A stretch of 64,000 bases of DNA from Buchnera aphidicola (Nurudea yanoniella) (GCA_039829995.1 CP140036.1:372001-436000), one strand, 5' to 3'; shown: positions 10,419 through 20,030, counted from the first letter of the stretch. Translations and numbers: made by a program. The notes: generated by a model from the sequence alone, not told the origin.

Positions 10419-11441
10419 ATGAATACATTATATAAAAAAAGTTGTCTTAGATTATTTGATTTCGACAGTGATGAAATAAAATACATCATTAAAGTGGCTA
10501 GTTTTTTAAAAAATTCGAAAAAGAGAAAAAAAGAAATACGTTATTTAAATGACAAAAAAATAGTTTTAATCTTCGAAAAAGAATCAACAAGAACAAGATG
10601 TTCTTTTGAAGTAGCAGCATTCGATCAAGGAGCAAACATTACATATTTAGGTCCAGGTACTACTCATTTAAAATATAAAGAATCCATTCAAGATACTGCA
10701 AGAGTATTAAGTCGTCTTTATAGCGGAATTCAATATCGAGGACATGATCATAAAATAATTGAAATATTAAAAAAACATTCCAATATACCGATATGGAACG
10801 GACTAACAAAAAAATTTCATCCTACTCAAATACTAGCAGATTTATTAACTGTTAAAGAACTATCTCCTTCTAAATCATTATCCAATATTAATTTTGTTTA
10901 CGTTGGAGATACTAAAAATAACATAGGAAATACTTTATTAGAAGCAGCAGCACTATTAGGATTTAACTTGCGCTTAGTATCTCCTAGTAAATTTTGGCCT
11001 AAATTAAATTTTTTTTTACAATGCAAATCAAGAGCAAACAAAAATGGAGGAGATATAATTTGCACAGAAAACATAAAGAAAGGAGTAAAATATGCTGATT
11101 TTATTTACACTGATGTATGGATTTCTATGGGAGAACCAAAGGAAAAATGGCATAATCGTATTAAACTTCTTAAAAAATATCAAATAAACTCTAAAATGAT
11201 AGATTTAACAAAAAATACAAAAGTACAAGTTTTACATTGCTTACCTGCGTTTCATGATAAAAATACAATTGTAGGAAAAGAAATAATTCAAGAATATAAT
11301 TTACATAATGGAATAGAAATTACAAATGAAATATTTGAATTATATTCAAATACAATTTTTACACAATCTGAAAATAGACTACATACAATTAAAGCATTAA
11401 TGGTAACTAGTTTGATAAAAAATTTTACTATTAAACACTAG
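10419..11441 (+). CDS. argI: Ornithine carbamoyltransferase
   Basis: Makes citrulline from ornithine and carbamoyl phosphate in arginine synthesis, an amino acid supplied to the aphid host. The 340 residues (E. coli 334) have the carbamoyl-phosphate loop ESTRTRCSFE, the FHPTQILADLLT segment and HCLPAFHD with the catalytic Cys. I chose the ATG preceded by AGGAAA, giving MNTLYKKSCLRLFDF. An in-frame TTG 15 bases upstream (10404) is less likely because the ribosome site would lie inside the gene. It is followed by pyrB on the same strand, so the two carbamoyl-phosphate users sit side by side. Confidence 0.96.
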   Translation: MNTLYKKSCLRLFDFDSDEIKYIIKVASFLKNSKKRKKEIRYLNDKKIVLIFEKESTRTRCSFEVAAFDQGANITYLGPGTTHLKYKESIQDTARVLSRLYSGIQYRGHDHKIIEILKKHSNIPIWNGLTKKFHPTQILADLLTVKELSPSKSLSNINFVYVGDTKNNIGNTLLEAAALLGFNLRLVSPSKFWPKLNFFLQCKSRANKNGGDIICTENIKKGVKYADFIYTDVWISMGEPKEKWHNRIKLLKKYQINSKMIDLTKNTKVQVLHCLPAFHDKNTIVGKEIIQEYNLHNGIEITNEIFELYSNTIFTQSENRLHTIKALMVTSLIKNFTIKH

Positions 11442-11447
11442 GAATTT

Positions 11448-11514
11448 ATGATTATTAATTATAAATTGATATTAAATAATTAAAATTTTGAAATATATTT
11501 AAAATATTTCAAAA
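11448..11514 (+). promoter_or_regulatory. Short ORF plus hairpin between argI and pyrB, possible pyrB leader
   Basis: An 11-codon ORF (11448-11483) with an AGGA site just upstream is followed within 3 bases by a perfect 11-bp hairpin, TTTTGAAATAT (11486-11496) pairing with ATATTTCAAAA (11504-11514) around a 7-base loop. The layout recalls the E. coli pyrL leader/attenuator upstream of pyrBI. However, the peptide is not PyrL-like and the hairpin is followed by A residues rather than T residues, so it is not a standard attenuator. It may be an eroded leader or chance. Confidence 0.25.
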
Positions 11515-11555
11515 AAAATAAATCACATTATGTTAATTTATAACAAGGTAACACA

Positions 11556-12505
11556 ATGGAAATTAATAAAAATTTGTATTTAAAAAATATTATATCTATT
11601 AACGATTTAACTAAAAATGAATTAGAATTAATTTTAAAAACTGCCAATATTTTTAAAAAAAAAACTATCCAAAATTATTAAAAAACAAAATAATCGCTAT
11701 CTGTTTTTTTGAAGCTTCTACTCGAACACGATTATCTTTTGAAACAGCTATACTTAGATTAGGAGCATCAACCATTGGATTTTCTGATGGAAGTAATATT
11801 TCTTTTGGAAAAAAAGGAGAAAGTTTATCAGATACAATATCAGTTATTAGCACATATGTTGATTTAATTATCATTCGCCATCCAAAAGAAGGAGCTGCAC
11901 GTTTAGCATCTGAGTTTTCTGATAAAGTTCCTATAATAAACGCTGGAGATGGTGCTAATCAACACCCTACTCAAACATTATTAGATTTATTTACAATTCA
12001 AGAAACACAAAAAAAATTGAATAATTTAAAAATAGGAATTGTCGGGGATTTAAAATATGGAAGAACGGTACATTCTTTAACACAAGCCTTATCAAAATTT
12101 AAAAATAATTGCTTTTTTTTTATTTCTCCTGATACATTAACCATTCCTAAATATATTAGTACTATGTTATATAAAAAGAAAATAATTTGGAATAAATACA
12201 AAAATATAAAAGAAATAATTTCAGAAATAGATATATTATATATGACACGTATTCAAAAAGAACGTTTCGAATCCACTGAATATATAAATATGAAAGCACA
12301 ATGCATTTTAAATACTATTGATTTGAAATATGCCAAAAAGAACTTAAAAATTTTACATCCATTACCTAGAATTAATGAAATTTCAAAAGATATAGACAAA
12401 ACATCACATGCCTGGTATTTTCAACAAGCAAAAAATGGAGTATATACACGTCAAGCACTATTAGCACTTATACTAAAAAAAAACATATATGAATCTAATA
12501 AATAA
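11556..12505 (+). CDS. pyrB: Aspartate carbamoyltransferase catalytic chain, frame broken at an A10 tract
   Basis: Catalytic subunit of ATCase, the committed step of pyrimidine synthesis. Translation from the ATG (AAGGT site upstream) reads MEINKNLYLKNIISINDLTK and onward, matching the E. coli N-terminus, then meets a stop at codon 42 just after a run of ten A (11655-11664). One extra A would restore the frame and give LLKNKIIAICFFEASTR. The rest is intact to the natural stop: STRTR carbamoyl-phosphate loop, HPTQTLLDL, GDLKYGRT and HPLPR. The 950-base span is one base short of a multiple of three. Every downstream catalytic motif is preserved, which argues for rescue by polymerase or ribosome slippage, or a sequencing miscount, rather than an old pseudogene. 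Overlaps pyrI by 17 bases. Confidence 0.9.
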
Positions 12506-12956
12506 ATTAAAAGTAGAAGCTATCAAGTTTGGAAGTGTTATTGATCATATTCCTGCTCGAATAGGTTTTAAATTGTTAACGCTGTTTAAATTTACAGAAA
12601 CAGAACAACGTATTACTATAGGATTAAATTTACCTTCAAAAAAACTAATTAAAAAAGATCTTATAAAAATAGAAAACATTTTTCTTTCTGAAAATCAAAT
12701 AAATCAACTATCCATTTATGCTCCATGTGCTACAGTCAATCATATTAAAAACTATAAACTAATTGGAAAAATTTTTCCAACTGTTCCTCATTTTATAGAG
12801 AAAGTTTTAATATGCCCAAATAGTAATTGTGTTAGTAACGACATAGAAATTTCATCAAGTTTTAAATTTAAAAAAGATAATGATATGTACTTAGTATGTA
12901 AATATTGCGAAAAAGAATTTAAAAAAAATATTGTTTTAATGAATCAGCATAAATAA
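12489..12956 (+). CDS. pyrI: Aspartate carbamoyltransferase regulatory chain
   Basis: Regulatory subunit of ATCase that binds ATP/CTP and tethers catalytic trimers. The 155 residues match the E. coli length (153). The allosteric domain has LKVEAIKFGSVIDHIPA and the zinc domain keeps the four cysteines in CPNSNC and CKYC. The start overlaps the pyrB 3' end, which implies translational coupling. An intact pyrI, whose only known role is to assemble with PyrB, suggests that PyrB is still made despite the frame break upstream. Confidence 0.95.
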   Translation: MNLINKLKVEAIKFGSVIDHIPARIGFKLLTLFKFTETEQRITIGLNLPSKKLIKKDLIKIENIFLSENQINQLSIYAPCATVNHIKNYKLIGKIFPTVPHFIEKVLICPNSNCVSNDIEISSSFKFKKDNDMYLVCKYCEKEFKKNIVLMNQHK

Positions 12957-13045
12957 AATACGTTTTATAAACTATATTTCTAAGTGTTTTTAAATATAAA
13001 ATATAAAATTAATACTACTAATAGTACATCAGGAATCAATAAACT

Positions 13046-13435
13046 ATGAACATTGAAAAAATTAGTAATGATATATTACCAAAACCTATCGGGCCTTATT
13101 CAACAGCAATACACATAGAAAATTTAATTTTTATATCAGGGCAAATTTCAAATTCTATTGATTCAAAAAATGAAATAAACAATATTGATTTTCAAACTAG
13201 AGATATATTAAAAAACATTAAAAATATACTTAAAAAATATGATGCAAATATTGCAAATATTATAAAAACCACGTTATTTATAACTGACTTAAAAAATTTA
13301 AAAATCATAAATGAAATATATGAAAAATTTTTTTTAAAATATTCTACTCGTTTTCCAACAAGATCTTGTATAGAAATATCTAAATTACCAAAAAATTCTT
13401 TGATTGAAATTGAAGCGATTGCTTATAAAAAATAA
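13046..13435 (+). CDS. ridA: RidA family enamine/imine deaminase
   Basis: Trimeric YjgF/YER057c/UK114 protein that hydrolyses reactive 2-aminoacrylate released by PLP enzymes. The 129-residue length equals the family norm. Visible signatures are the N-terminal PKPIGPYSTA, FISGQIS, and PTRSCIEISKLP carrying the substrate-binding Arg and the family Cys. The pyrB-pyrI-ridA order is that of E. coli. An AGGA site precedes the ATG. A hairpin follows, and the gene is convergent with deaD. Confidence 0.94.
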   Translation: MNIEKISNDILPKPIGPYSTAIHIENLIFISGQISNSIDSKNEINNIDFQTRDILKNIKNILKKYDANIANIIKTTLFITDLKNLKIINEIYEKFFLKYSTRFPTRSCIEISKLPKNSLIEIEAIAYKK

Positions 13436-13459
13436 AATAATTAAAAAATATCATTCAAC

Positions 13460-13488
13460 AAGGCAAAGAATATTTATTCCTTTGCCTT
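13460..13488. terminator. Hairpin between convergent ridA and deaD
   Basis: AAGGCAAAG (13460-13468) pairs perfectly with CTTTGCCTT (13480-13488) across an 11-base loop. It is relatively G+C-rich for this genome and sits between two convergent genes. On the minus strand a T-rich stretch follows shortly after, so it may stop transcription from either side. Confidence 0.5.
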
Positions 13489-13601
13489 ATAATCAAAATT
13501 ATTAGAAATATAAAAATTGCAAATTTTCTAAAACTACTTTAAATCAAAATGATTGTTTAAAAATATTTAAAAAACCTTAATCTTAATAAAATTTTTTACG
13601 A

Positions 13602-15419
13602 TTAAATAATTTTTCGCCGAAAAGAACCAATGTTTTTATTTTCTTTATAAACATCTTTCGTAAATTTTTTTCGATTAATTATTTTTTTTGAATGTAAAAA
13701 CTCATTACTATGATATTTTTTTTGATTATTGTACTGATAATTTTTTGAAATCTCTGTATTACACAAAATTCTTATATTAATTAATTTATTCAATATTTTA
13801 GTATTAGAAAATAATCGCAATAAAACTTTAGACAATCCCTTTGTTAACTCAATAATAGAATATGTTGGAAATAATTTAACACTTCCAATATTTTTACTAT
13901 TAATATTTCCCTCGTTAGCAATAGCTCCAACAATATGACGTACTTCTACCCCATCATTTTTACCTACTTCAATGCGATATAAATCCATGTTATTATCTTT
14001 ATTTCCTTTACGAAATTGAAAACGTTTTTTATTTTCATTATATCTGTGAATATGATGCGTATACACATTCGTATTACGAGATAAACGTGTTACATTATCA
14101 TCAGGATTTATAATGAGAGGTCGTTCTCCTTGCGCCATTTTTAATAGTGCAGCGGCTAATAATTCTATGTCTAATTTTTCCGTTGGCTTTAACTTAGGCA
14201 ACAATTTTCGATATTGATCTAAATTATTACTATTTAACTGAAATTGTACCTTTTTTGCAAACTTTTCTAATCTACGTTGACCTAAGAGTTCAATTTTAGG
14301 TAATTTTACTTCTGTCATACTTATTTTCATTATACGTTCAATATTTCTTAACAAACGCCGTTCGCGATTTTCTACGAATAACAATGCTTTTCCTTTTCTA
14401 CCTGCTCGACCTGTACGACCAATACGATGTACATACGATTCTACATCCATAGGAATATCATAATTAATCACTAAACTAATACGATCAACATCTAATCCTC
14501 TAGCAGCAACATCAGTAGCAATTAATATATCTAATCTTCCATCTTTTAATTTTTCTAATGTTTGTTCTCTAAGAGATTGATTCATATCTCCGTTTAATGC
14601 GGCACTATTATAACCATGTTTTCCTAAAATTTCAGATACTTCTAATGTTGCATTTTTAGTTCTTACAAATATAATTGTTGCAGAAAAATCTTCCGATTCT
14701 AAAAAACGAACTAATGCATCAGTTTTTTTACAAAACACTATCCAAAAACTTTGCTGAATATCAGGACGCGTAATAGTATTAGATTGAATTCTAATTTCTT
14801 TAGGATTTTTCATAAATCTCTTCGAAATTCTTCTGATAGCGTCAGGCATAGTAGCTGAAAATAAAGCTGTCTGATAATTAGTTGGAATTTTTGACATAAT
14901 ATTTTCTACATCTTCTATAAATCCCATTCTTAACATTTCGTCAGCTTCATCTAACACTAAACACATTAAATTAGATAAGTTAAGAGTTCCTCTTTTTAAA
15001 TGATCAAGCAAACGACCTGGCGTACCAACTATAATTTGAGGGCCTTTACGCAAAACTTTTAACTGTACATCATATTTTTGACCACCATATAATGCTAAAA
15101 CACGTATTCCAATTAAATGTTTGGAAAAATAAGAAAAAGCTTCAGCTACTTGAACTGCTAATTCGCGAGTAGGTGTCAAAACTAAAATCTGAGGAATTTT
15201 TAAATGTAATTTAACATTATTTAATAAAGGTAATGCAAAAGCCGCGGTTTTTCCACTTCCTGTTTGTGCCATTCCTAATACATCTCTTCCTGATAAAAGA
15301 TGTGGGATGCATGCAAATTGAATAGGAGAGGGTTCTATATATCCTATTTCATTTAACGCCTTTATAATAAATGAATTTAAACCTAAATGAGAAAACGTTT
15401 TTTTACAAGTGTAAATCAT
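13602..15419 (-). CDS. deaD: Cold-shock DEAD-box RNA helicase DeaD (CsdA)
   Basis: ATP-dependent RNA helicase for 50S biogenesis, and a partner of the degradosome in E. coli. The 605 residues (E. coli 629) keep the Q motif, Walker A AQTGSGKT, PTRELA, VLDEADEML, the SAT motif and HRIGRTGRAGR. These are followed by the C-terminal RNA-binding (DbpA-type) domain YRIEVGKNDGVEVRHIVGAIANE and a basic tail that is Lys/Asn-rich rather than the RGG-rich E. coli tail. The start is an ATG without a strong ribosome site. It lies downstream of pnp on the same strand; nlpI, which sits between them in E. coli, is gone. Confidence 0.96.
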   Translation of the reverse strand: MIYTCKKTFSHLGLNSFIIKALNEIGYIEPSPIQFACIPHLLSGRDVLGMAQTGSGKTAAFALPLLNNVKLHLKIPQILVLTPTRELAVQVAEAFSYFSKHLIGIRVLALYGGQKYDVQLKVLRKGPQIIVGTPGRLLDHLKRGTLNLSNLMCLVLDEADEMLRMGFIEDVENIMSKIPTNYQTALFSATMPDAIRRISKRFMKNPKEIRIQSNTITRPDIQQSFWIVFCKKTDALVRFLESEDFSATIIFVRTKNATLEVSEILGKHGYNSAALNGDMNQSLREQTLEKLKDGRLDILIATDVAARGLDVDRISLVINYDIPMDVESYVHRIGRTGRAGRKGKALLFVENRERRLLRNIERIMKISMTEVKLPKIELLGQRRLEKFAKKVQFQLNSNNLDQYRKLLPKLKPTEKLDIELLAAALLKMAQGERPLIINPDDNVTRLSRNTNVYTHHIHRYNENKKRFQFRKGNKDNNMDLYRIEVGKNDGVEVRHIVGAIANEGNINSKNIGSVKLFPTYSIIELTKGLSKVLLRLFSNTKILNKLINIRILCNTEISKNYQYNNQKKYHSNEFLHSKKIINRKKFTKDVYKENKNIGSFRRKII

Positions 15420-15930
15420 GTAAATACATATGCCTCTTAAGTAACAGCGGCCAGTTTACATAACTTATAATAAAAATATTTTTTATTTTCATTGGACAAT
15501 GTTAACCGGCTCAAAATAGATAATTTGAAAAAACACTCATACTCTATAAGAGTTTAATAATAAAATTATTTTCTTTGCATTTTAAATAAAATATTTAAAA
15601 ATATATTTTCAAATGCAAATCGATACATATAAAATAAGATATGAATTTTATTGAATGTTTAAATGTGTTTTGTATTTAAATCTATATTACTTAGTTGAAA
15701 ATTAAAAAGTTTTAAAATCCAATTCTAAATATTAATTATTTATGTTAAAAATATGATTTTTAATAAAAATTTATATAATTTTTGCATATTTTATAATAAA
15801 GATATAAACATTATTATACAATAATACTAATTTTTGAATTCTGTATATGAAAAAGTCTTTTCATATATAAAAATGACTTTAATAAATGTTTTAAAATATA
15901 TTATTTTTAAATAAATATTGAAATATTATT
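15420..15930. other. pnp-deaD spacer, site of the missing nlpI
   Basis: In E. coli nlpI lies between pnp and deaD. Here 511 bases carry no recognisable coding frame. The stretch contains a 10-bp hairpin with a 4-base loop (15844-15867) and a small one at 15541-15553. I infer an eroded gene position. Confidence 0.5.
15844..15867 (-). terminator. Hairpin downstream of pnp
   Basis: TATATGAAAA pairs perfectly with TTTTCATATA around AGTC, 64 bases past the pnp stop codon on the minus strand. Weak base pairs and no clear T-run make termination only possible. Confidence 0.3.
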
Positions 15931-18024
15931 TCAATATAAAAATTTTTTATTTTCTTTAATACTTAATCGAAGTCTTCCTTGTCTATCTATTTCTAATACT
16001 TTCACAAATACTTTTTGATCTAAATGAAGATGATCAGTTATTTTTTCTATACGTTTACTAGAAATTTGAGAAATATGAACTAATCCTTCTTTTCCTATTC
16101 CAATAGATACAAATGCTCCAAAATCAACAATACGCGTTACTGTACCACTATAAATCTTTCCTACTTTAATCTCTGTTGTAATTTCTTTAATTCTACGAAT
16201 GGCATTTTTGGCTTTTTCTTTTATCATAGCAGAAATTTTTATAATTCCATTATCTTCAATTTCAATAGTAGTACCGGTTTCTTCTGTTAACATACGAATT
16301 ACTGATCCACCTTTACCTATGACATCTTTTATTTTTTCAGGATTTATTTGAATTGTATGAATTCTAGGAGCAAACTCAGAAATATCTTTTCTCGGAAATG
16401 GCAAAAATTTTGTCATAACTTTTAAAATATGCAATCTAGATTGCTTTGCTTGATAAAGTGCTAACTTAATAATTTTTTTAGTGATACCTTCGATTTTCAT
16501 ATCCATTTGCAAAGAAGTAATACCATTCTGACTTCCAGCTACTTTAAAATCCATATCTCCAAATCGGTCTTCATCACCTAAAATGTCCGATAATATTACA
16601 AATTTATCTGATTCTTTTATTAATCCCATTGCTATACCTGCTACTGCTGAAGATATTGGCACTCCTGCATCCATCAAAGCTAAAGAAGCGCCACATACCG
16701 ATGCCATAGAAGAAGAACCATTAGATTCAGTAATTTCAGAAACTATTCGTATTGTATAAGGAAATTTTTCTAATTTTGGCATAACTGCTAATATACTACG
16801 TTTTGCTAATTTTCCATGACCTATTTCACGACGCCTTGGAGAACCTACAACACCTATTTCACCTACTGAATATGGAGGAAAATTGTAATGAAATAAAAAA
16901 TTATCTGTTCTATCTCCTAATAACTCATCAACGTTTTGAGCATCACGGGATGTACCTAATGTTACTGATACTAAAGATTGCGTTTCTCCTCTGGTAAATA
17001 ATGCAGAACCATGTACTCTGGGCAACATTCCTATGCGAATATCTAATTCGCGAATCATTTCTTTTTTTCTTCCATCAATTCTTAATTCATTATTTAGAAT
17101 ACGATTACGAACAATATCTTTTTCAATATCTTGAAATAACGATTGTACTTCTACGTCATCTACCATAAAATTTTCATTAATGAGAGTTTCTTTAATATCA
17201 ACTTGAATTTTGTCTAATATTTTTAATCTTTTCTGTCTATCTAAAATATGATACGCATCGTTTATACAATCTTTAGAAAGATCAATAATACGTAATTTTA
17301 AATCTTCATTTATAGGACATATACTTGTTTCCCATTCAGAAATATTTATATCACTAATTAAATTATTAATATTTTGAATAACTATTTGTTGTTGCTTATG
17401 TCCAAATACAATAGCTTCTATTATTTTATCTTCAGGTAAAATATTAGCTTGAGCTTCAACCATTAAAATTGATTTTTTAGTACTAGATATTATTAAATCT
17501 AATTCACTAGATTGAATCTGATCAACATCTGGATTTAATACATATTTTTTGTTTATATAGCCAACTCTAGCAGCTCCAATAGGTCCGTAAAAAGGTAATC
17601 CAGATATACTGAGTGCAGCAGATGCACCAATCATCGCAACTATATCAGGATTTATTTTTGGATTTAATGATACTACTGTAGCAATTATCTGTACTTCGTC
17701 AAAAAATCTTTTAGGAAATAATGGTCGAATAGGACGATCAATTAAACGCGCAATTAATATTTCATTTTCACTCGGCCTACCTTCACGACGGAAAAAACCA
17801 CCAGGGATGCGCCCAGCAGCATAAGTTCTTTCTTGATAATTTACCGTTAATGGAAAAAATTTTTGATCCAATAATACTTTTTTTTGGCCAACCACAGTTA
17901 CAAATACCGAAGTATCATCTATACTAGCCATTACAGCTGCATTGGCTTGTCTTGCCATTATACCTGTTTCCAATGTAACAGTATGCTGACCATATTGAAA
18001 TTTACGTACAATAGGGTTTAACAA
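15931..18024 (-). CDS. pnp: Polyribonucleotide nucleotidyltransferase (PNPase)
   Basis: Phosphorolytic 3'-5' exoribonuclease of mRNA decay. The 697 residues (E. coli 711) contain two RNase PH domains (FFRREGRPSE; catalytic GDMDFKVAG in the second). A KH domain (VIGKGGSVIR) and a C-terminal S1 domain (GAFVSIGIGKEGLVHIS) follow. The start codon is TTG, reading MLNPIVRKFQYGQ as in E. coli, with AAGGA correctly spaced upstream. The E. coli Ala/Pro/Gln-rich tail is lost. It lies downstream of rpsO in the usual order, with a terminator hairpin between them that would separate or attenuate readthrough. Confidence 0.97.
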   Translation of the reverse strand: MLNPIVRKFQYGQHTVTLETGIMARQANAAVMASIDDTSVFVTVVGQKKVLLDQKFFPLTVNYQERTYAAGRIPGGFFRREGRPSENEILIARLIDRPIRPLFPKRFFDEVQIIATVVSLNPKINPDIVAMIGASAALSISGLPFYGPIGAARVGYINKKYVLNPDVDQIQSSELDLIISSTKKSILMVEAQANILPEDKIIEAIVFGHKQQQIVIQNINNLISDINISEWETSICPINEDLKLRIIDLSKDCINDAYHILDRQKRLKILDKIQVDIKETLINENFMVDDVEVQSLFQDIEKDIVRNRILNNELRIDGRKKEMIRELDIRIGMLPRVHGSALFTRGETQSLVSVTLGTSRDAQNVDELLGDRTDNFLFHYNFPPYSVGEIGVVGSPRRREIGHGKLAKRSILAVMPKLEKFPYTIRIVSEITESNGSSSMASVCGASLALMDAGVPISSAVAGIAMGLIKESDKFVILSDILGDEDRFGDMDFKVAGSQNGITSLQMDMKIEGITKKIIKLALYQAKQSRLHILKVMTKFLPFPRKDISEFAPRIHTIQINPEKIKDVIGKGGSVIRMLTEETGTTIEIEDNGIIKISAMIKEKAKNAIRRIKEITTEIKVGKIYSGTVTRIVDFGAFVSIGIGKEGLVHISQISSKRIEKITDHLHLDQKVFVKVLEIDRQGRLRLSIKENKKFLY

Positions 18025-18198
18025 AATAATGTCCTTAATATATTACAATTAATATTTTTATAAAATATAAATTAAAATTTTTAAATTTCTTTATTCTCAA
18101 TAAAAATATAAAAAATTTATCAATATGCGAAATATTTTTAATAATAACATTTAAATATATTTACTATTACTTTAAATCAAATATATATATAATTTTTA

Positions 18199-18219
18199 AA
18201 AAGGGCTATCTGCCCTTTT
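18199..18219 (-). terminator. Intrinsic terminator after rpsO
   Basis: AAAAGGGC pairs with GCCCTTTT around TATCT, an 8-bp stem that is the most G+C-rich structure nearby. On the minus strand it lies about 50 bases past the rpsO stop and runs straight into TTTTT. This matches the position of the rpsO t1 terminator of E. coli, before pnp. Confidence 0.72.
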
Positions 18220-18271
18220 AAAAAAAAATAGTTTATATATATTATAAAAAATGTTTGTCATTTTTCGAATT

Positions 18272-18541
18272 TCAACGACGTAATTTTAATTGATCAATAA
18301 TATGAGTATAACGCAATATATTCGTATTTTTTAAATAATTCAGCAATTTTCTACGATGTGATACAATATTAAGCAATCCACGTCGGCTACAAAAATCTTT
18401 CTTATGAATAGAAAAATGTTTTTGTAAGCAATTTATTTTGTATGTTAACAATGCAATTTGTACTTCGGATCGTCCACTATCTTTTTCATTAGTACCAAAT
18501 TTTGAAATTAACTCGTTTTTTTTTAAAATGTTTACAGACAT
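18272..18541 (-). CDS. rpsO: 30S ribosomal protein S15
   Basis: Primary 16S rRNA-binding protein of the 30S platform. The 89-residue length matches E. coli and the core is conserved: FGTNEKDSGRSEVQIALLT, then HKKDFCSRRGLL and SHRRKLLNYLK. The start is an ATG. It is preceded by truB and followed by a terminator, then pnp, in the E. coli order. Confidence 0.97.
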   Translation of the reverse strand: MSVNILKKNELISKFGTNEKDSGRSEVQIALLTYKINCLQKHFSIHKKDFCSRRGLLNIVSHRRKLLNYLKNTNILRYTHIIDQLKLRR

Positions 18542-18660
18542 AGTATTATACTCTATATTTTTCTTTTTCTATTAAAAAGTAATAAATAGCTAGAAAACGC
18601 TATTGATATCTTATTATAGCAATATACTATAAAAAAATTCATACAAAAATAGATGAACTT

Positions 18661-19584
18661 CTAACTACACGTAATTAAACGATAAGGTAATAATTCTCTA
18701 AATTTACTAAGTTTTCCTATTCCAATAAATTTTTTATTTTTTCCTTCTGTTATTCTGAAAAATAAACTATTTAAATTGCAAAAAACTTTTATTTTGTTTC
18801 CATGTTTTATTTGATTAGCTTCTATGCTAGATATATTTATTTCTGGAAAAATTAATACTGGAGAATCTAAAGGAAGTAAAATCTTTCCTAATTTTTCAAA
18901 AAAATTTCCTTTGTTATTTTTTTTTAATTGTTTAAGTTGATTAATCGTAATCATATCGGAGGATAAATAGTTTCCAATTTTTAATCTATGTAATTGTATT
19001 ACATGTGCACCACAACCTAAAGATTCTCCTATATCTTCTATTAATGTTCTAATATAAGTTCCTTTAGAACATATAATTTCTAATTCTAAAAAACAATTTT
19101 TATAACTAATATATTTTAATTTATAAACAGTAATTCTTCGACTATTCCTTGGTATAATTATTCCTTTTCGAGCATATTTATATAATGATCGACCTTTATA
19201 TTTTATTGCAGAATACATCGAAGGAACCTGTTCAATATCTCCTTTAAAAGAATTTAAAACTTTGATCAAATTTTTTAAAATAACATTCACTATTCTAACT
19301 TTAATAATTTTACCTTCAGAATCCGACGTATTTGTAGTTTGTCCAAGTCGTGCAATAACATGATAATGTTTATTAGTATCTAATAAAAACTGAGAAAATT
19401 TAGTTGCTTCTCCACAACAAATAGGCAACATACCTGTTGCAAGAGGATCTAATGATCCTGTATGTCCTGCTTTTTTTACATGTAATATTTTTTTGACTTG
19501 TTGCAAAACGTTATTAGAAGAAAAACCTCTTGGCTTATTAATTAATAAGATACCGTTAATTTTTTTAAATATATTAGAAAACAT
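18661..19584 (-). CDS. truB: tRNA pseudouridine-55 synthase
   Basis: Makes pseudouridine 55 in the T loop of tRNAs. The 307 residues (E. coli 314) carry motif I KPRGFSSN and the catalytic-Asp motif GHTGSLDPLATGMLP near residue 48. CSKGTYIRTL and the C-terminal PUA-like region are also present. The start ATG directly abuts the rbfA stop codon (TAAATG), so the two are translationally coupled. Confidence 0.96.
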   Translation of the reverse strand: MFSNIFKKINGILLINKPRGFSSNNVLQQVKKILHVKKAGHTGSLDPLATGMLPICCGEATKFSQFLLDTNKHYHVIARLGQTTNTSDSEGKIIKVRIVNVILKNLIKVLNSFKGDIEQVPSMYSAIKYKGRSLYKYARKGIIIPRNSRRITVYKLKYISYKNCFLELEIICSKGTYIRTLIEDIGESLGCGAHVIQLHRLKIGNYLSSDMITINQLKQLKKNNKGNFFEKLGKILLPLDSPVLIFPEINISSIEANQIKHGNKIKVFCNLNSLFFRITEGKNKKFIGIGKLSKFRELLPYRLITCS

Positions 19585-19977
19585 TTAGCAATCTCTTTTC
19601 TTTAAGATTTTTCTCTTATTTTCACAAGATTTGTTTATTAACTTATTCATTTTTATGCCTTTTACTAATGAATTATCATAAAAAAATTTTAAAAAAGGAA
19701 TATTTCGAAAATGAACTCTTTTAGCTAACAAATATCTAATATATGATGCAGATTTTTGCAAAGTTAAAACTACATTATTAACGTTAATAGATAATTTTTC
19801 ATTTTTATCAAAAATACTAATATATACTTTAGAATAATTAAAGTCACGAGATGTTTGTACTTCTAAAACCGTTATTAGTGATTTCAAACGAGGATCTTCT
19901 AAAGAATTTTGAATAATCCATGAAATTTCTTTCTGTATTTCTTTTGATATACGAAAAAAACGGTTAGATTGCAACAT
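19585..19977 (-). CDS. rbfA: Ribosome-binding factor A
   Basis: Late 30S maturation factor. The single KH-like domain is recognisable from RISKEIQKEISWII, DPRLKSLITV, SKVYISIFDK and FFYDNSL. I chose the ATG giving MLQSNRFFRISKEIQ, which aligns with E. coli and has GGAG 9 bases upstream. An in-frame TTG at 19992 would place that site inside the gene. The 130 residues are near the E. coli 133. It sits between infB and truB in the conserved order. Confidence 0.94.
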   Translation of the reverse strand: MLQSNRFFRISKEIQKEISWIIQNSLEDPRLKSLITVLEVQTSRDFNYSKVYISIFDKNEKLSINVNNVVLTLQKSASYIRYLLAKRVHFRNIPFLKFFYDNSLVKGIKMNKLINKSCENKRKILKKRDC

Positions 19978-20030
19978 TAAAACATTCTCCAATCATTTTG
20001 AAAAATATAATAATTGAAATTATACATATT

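Noticed and set aside
12017..12505. A separate 162-residue gene starting at TTG within pyrB
   Set aside because: It is the C-terminal part of PyrB. The same frame is open and conserved upstream to the A10 tract, so it is one broken gene rather than two.
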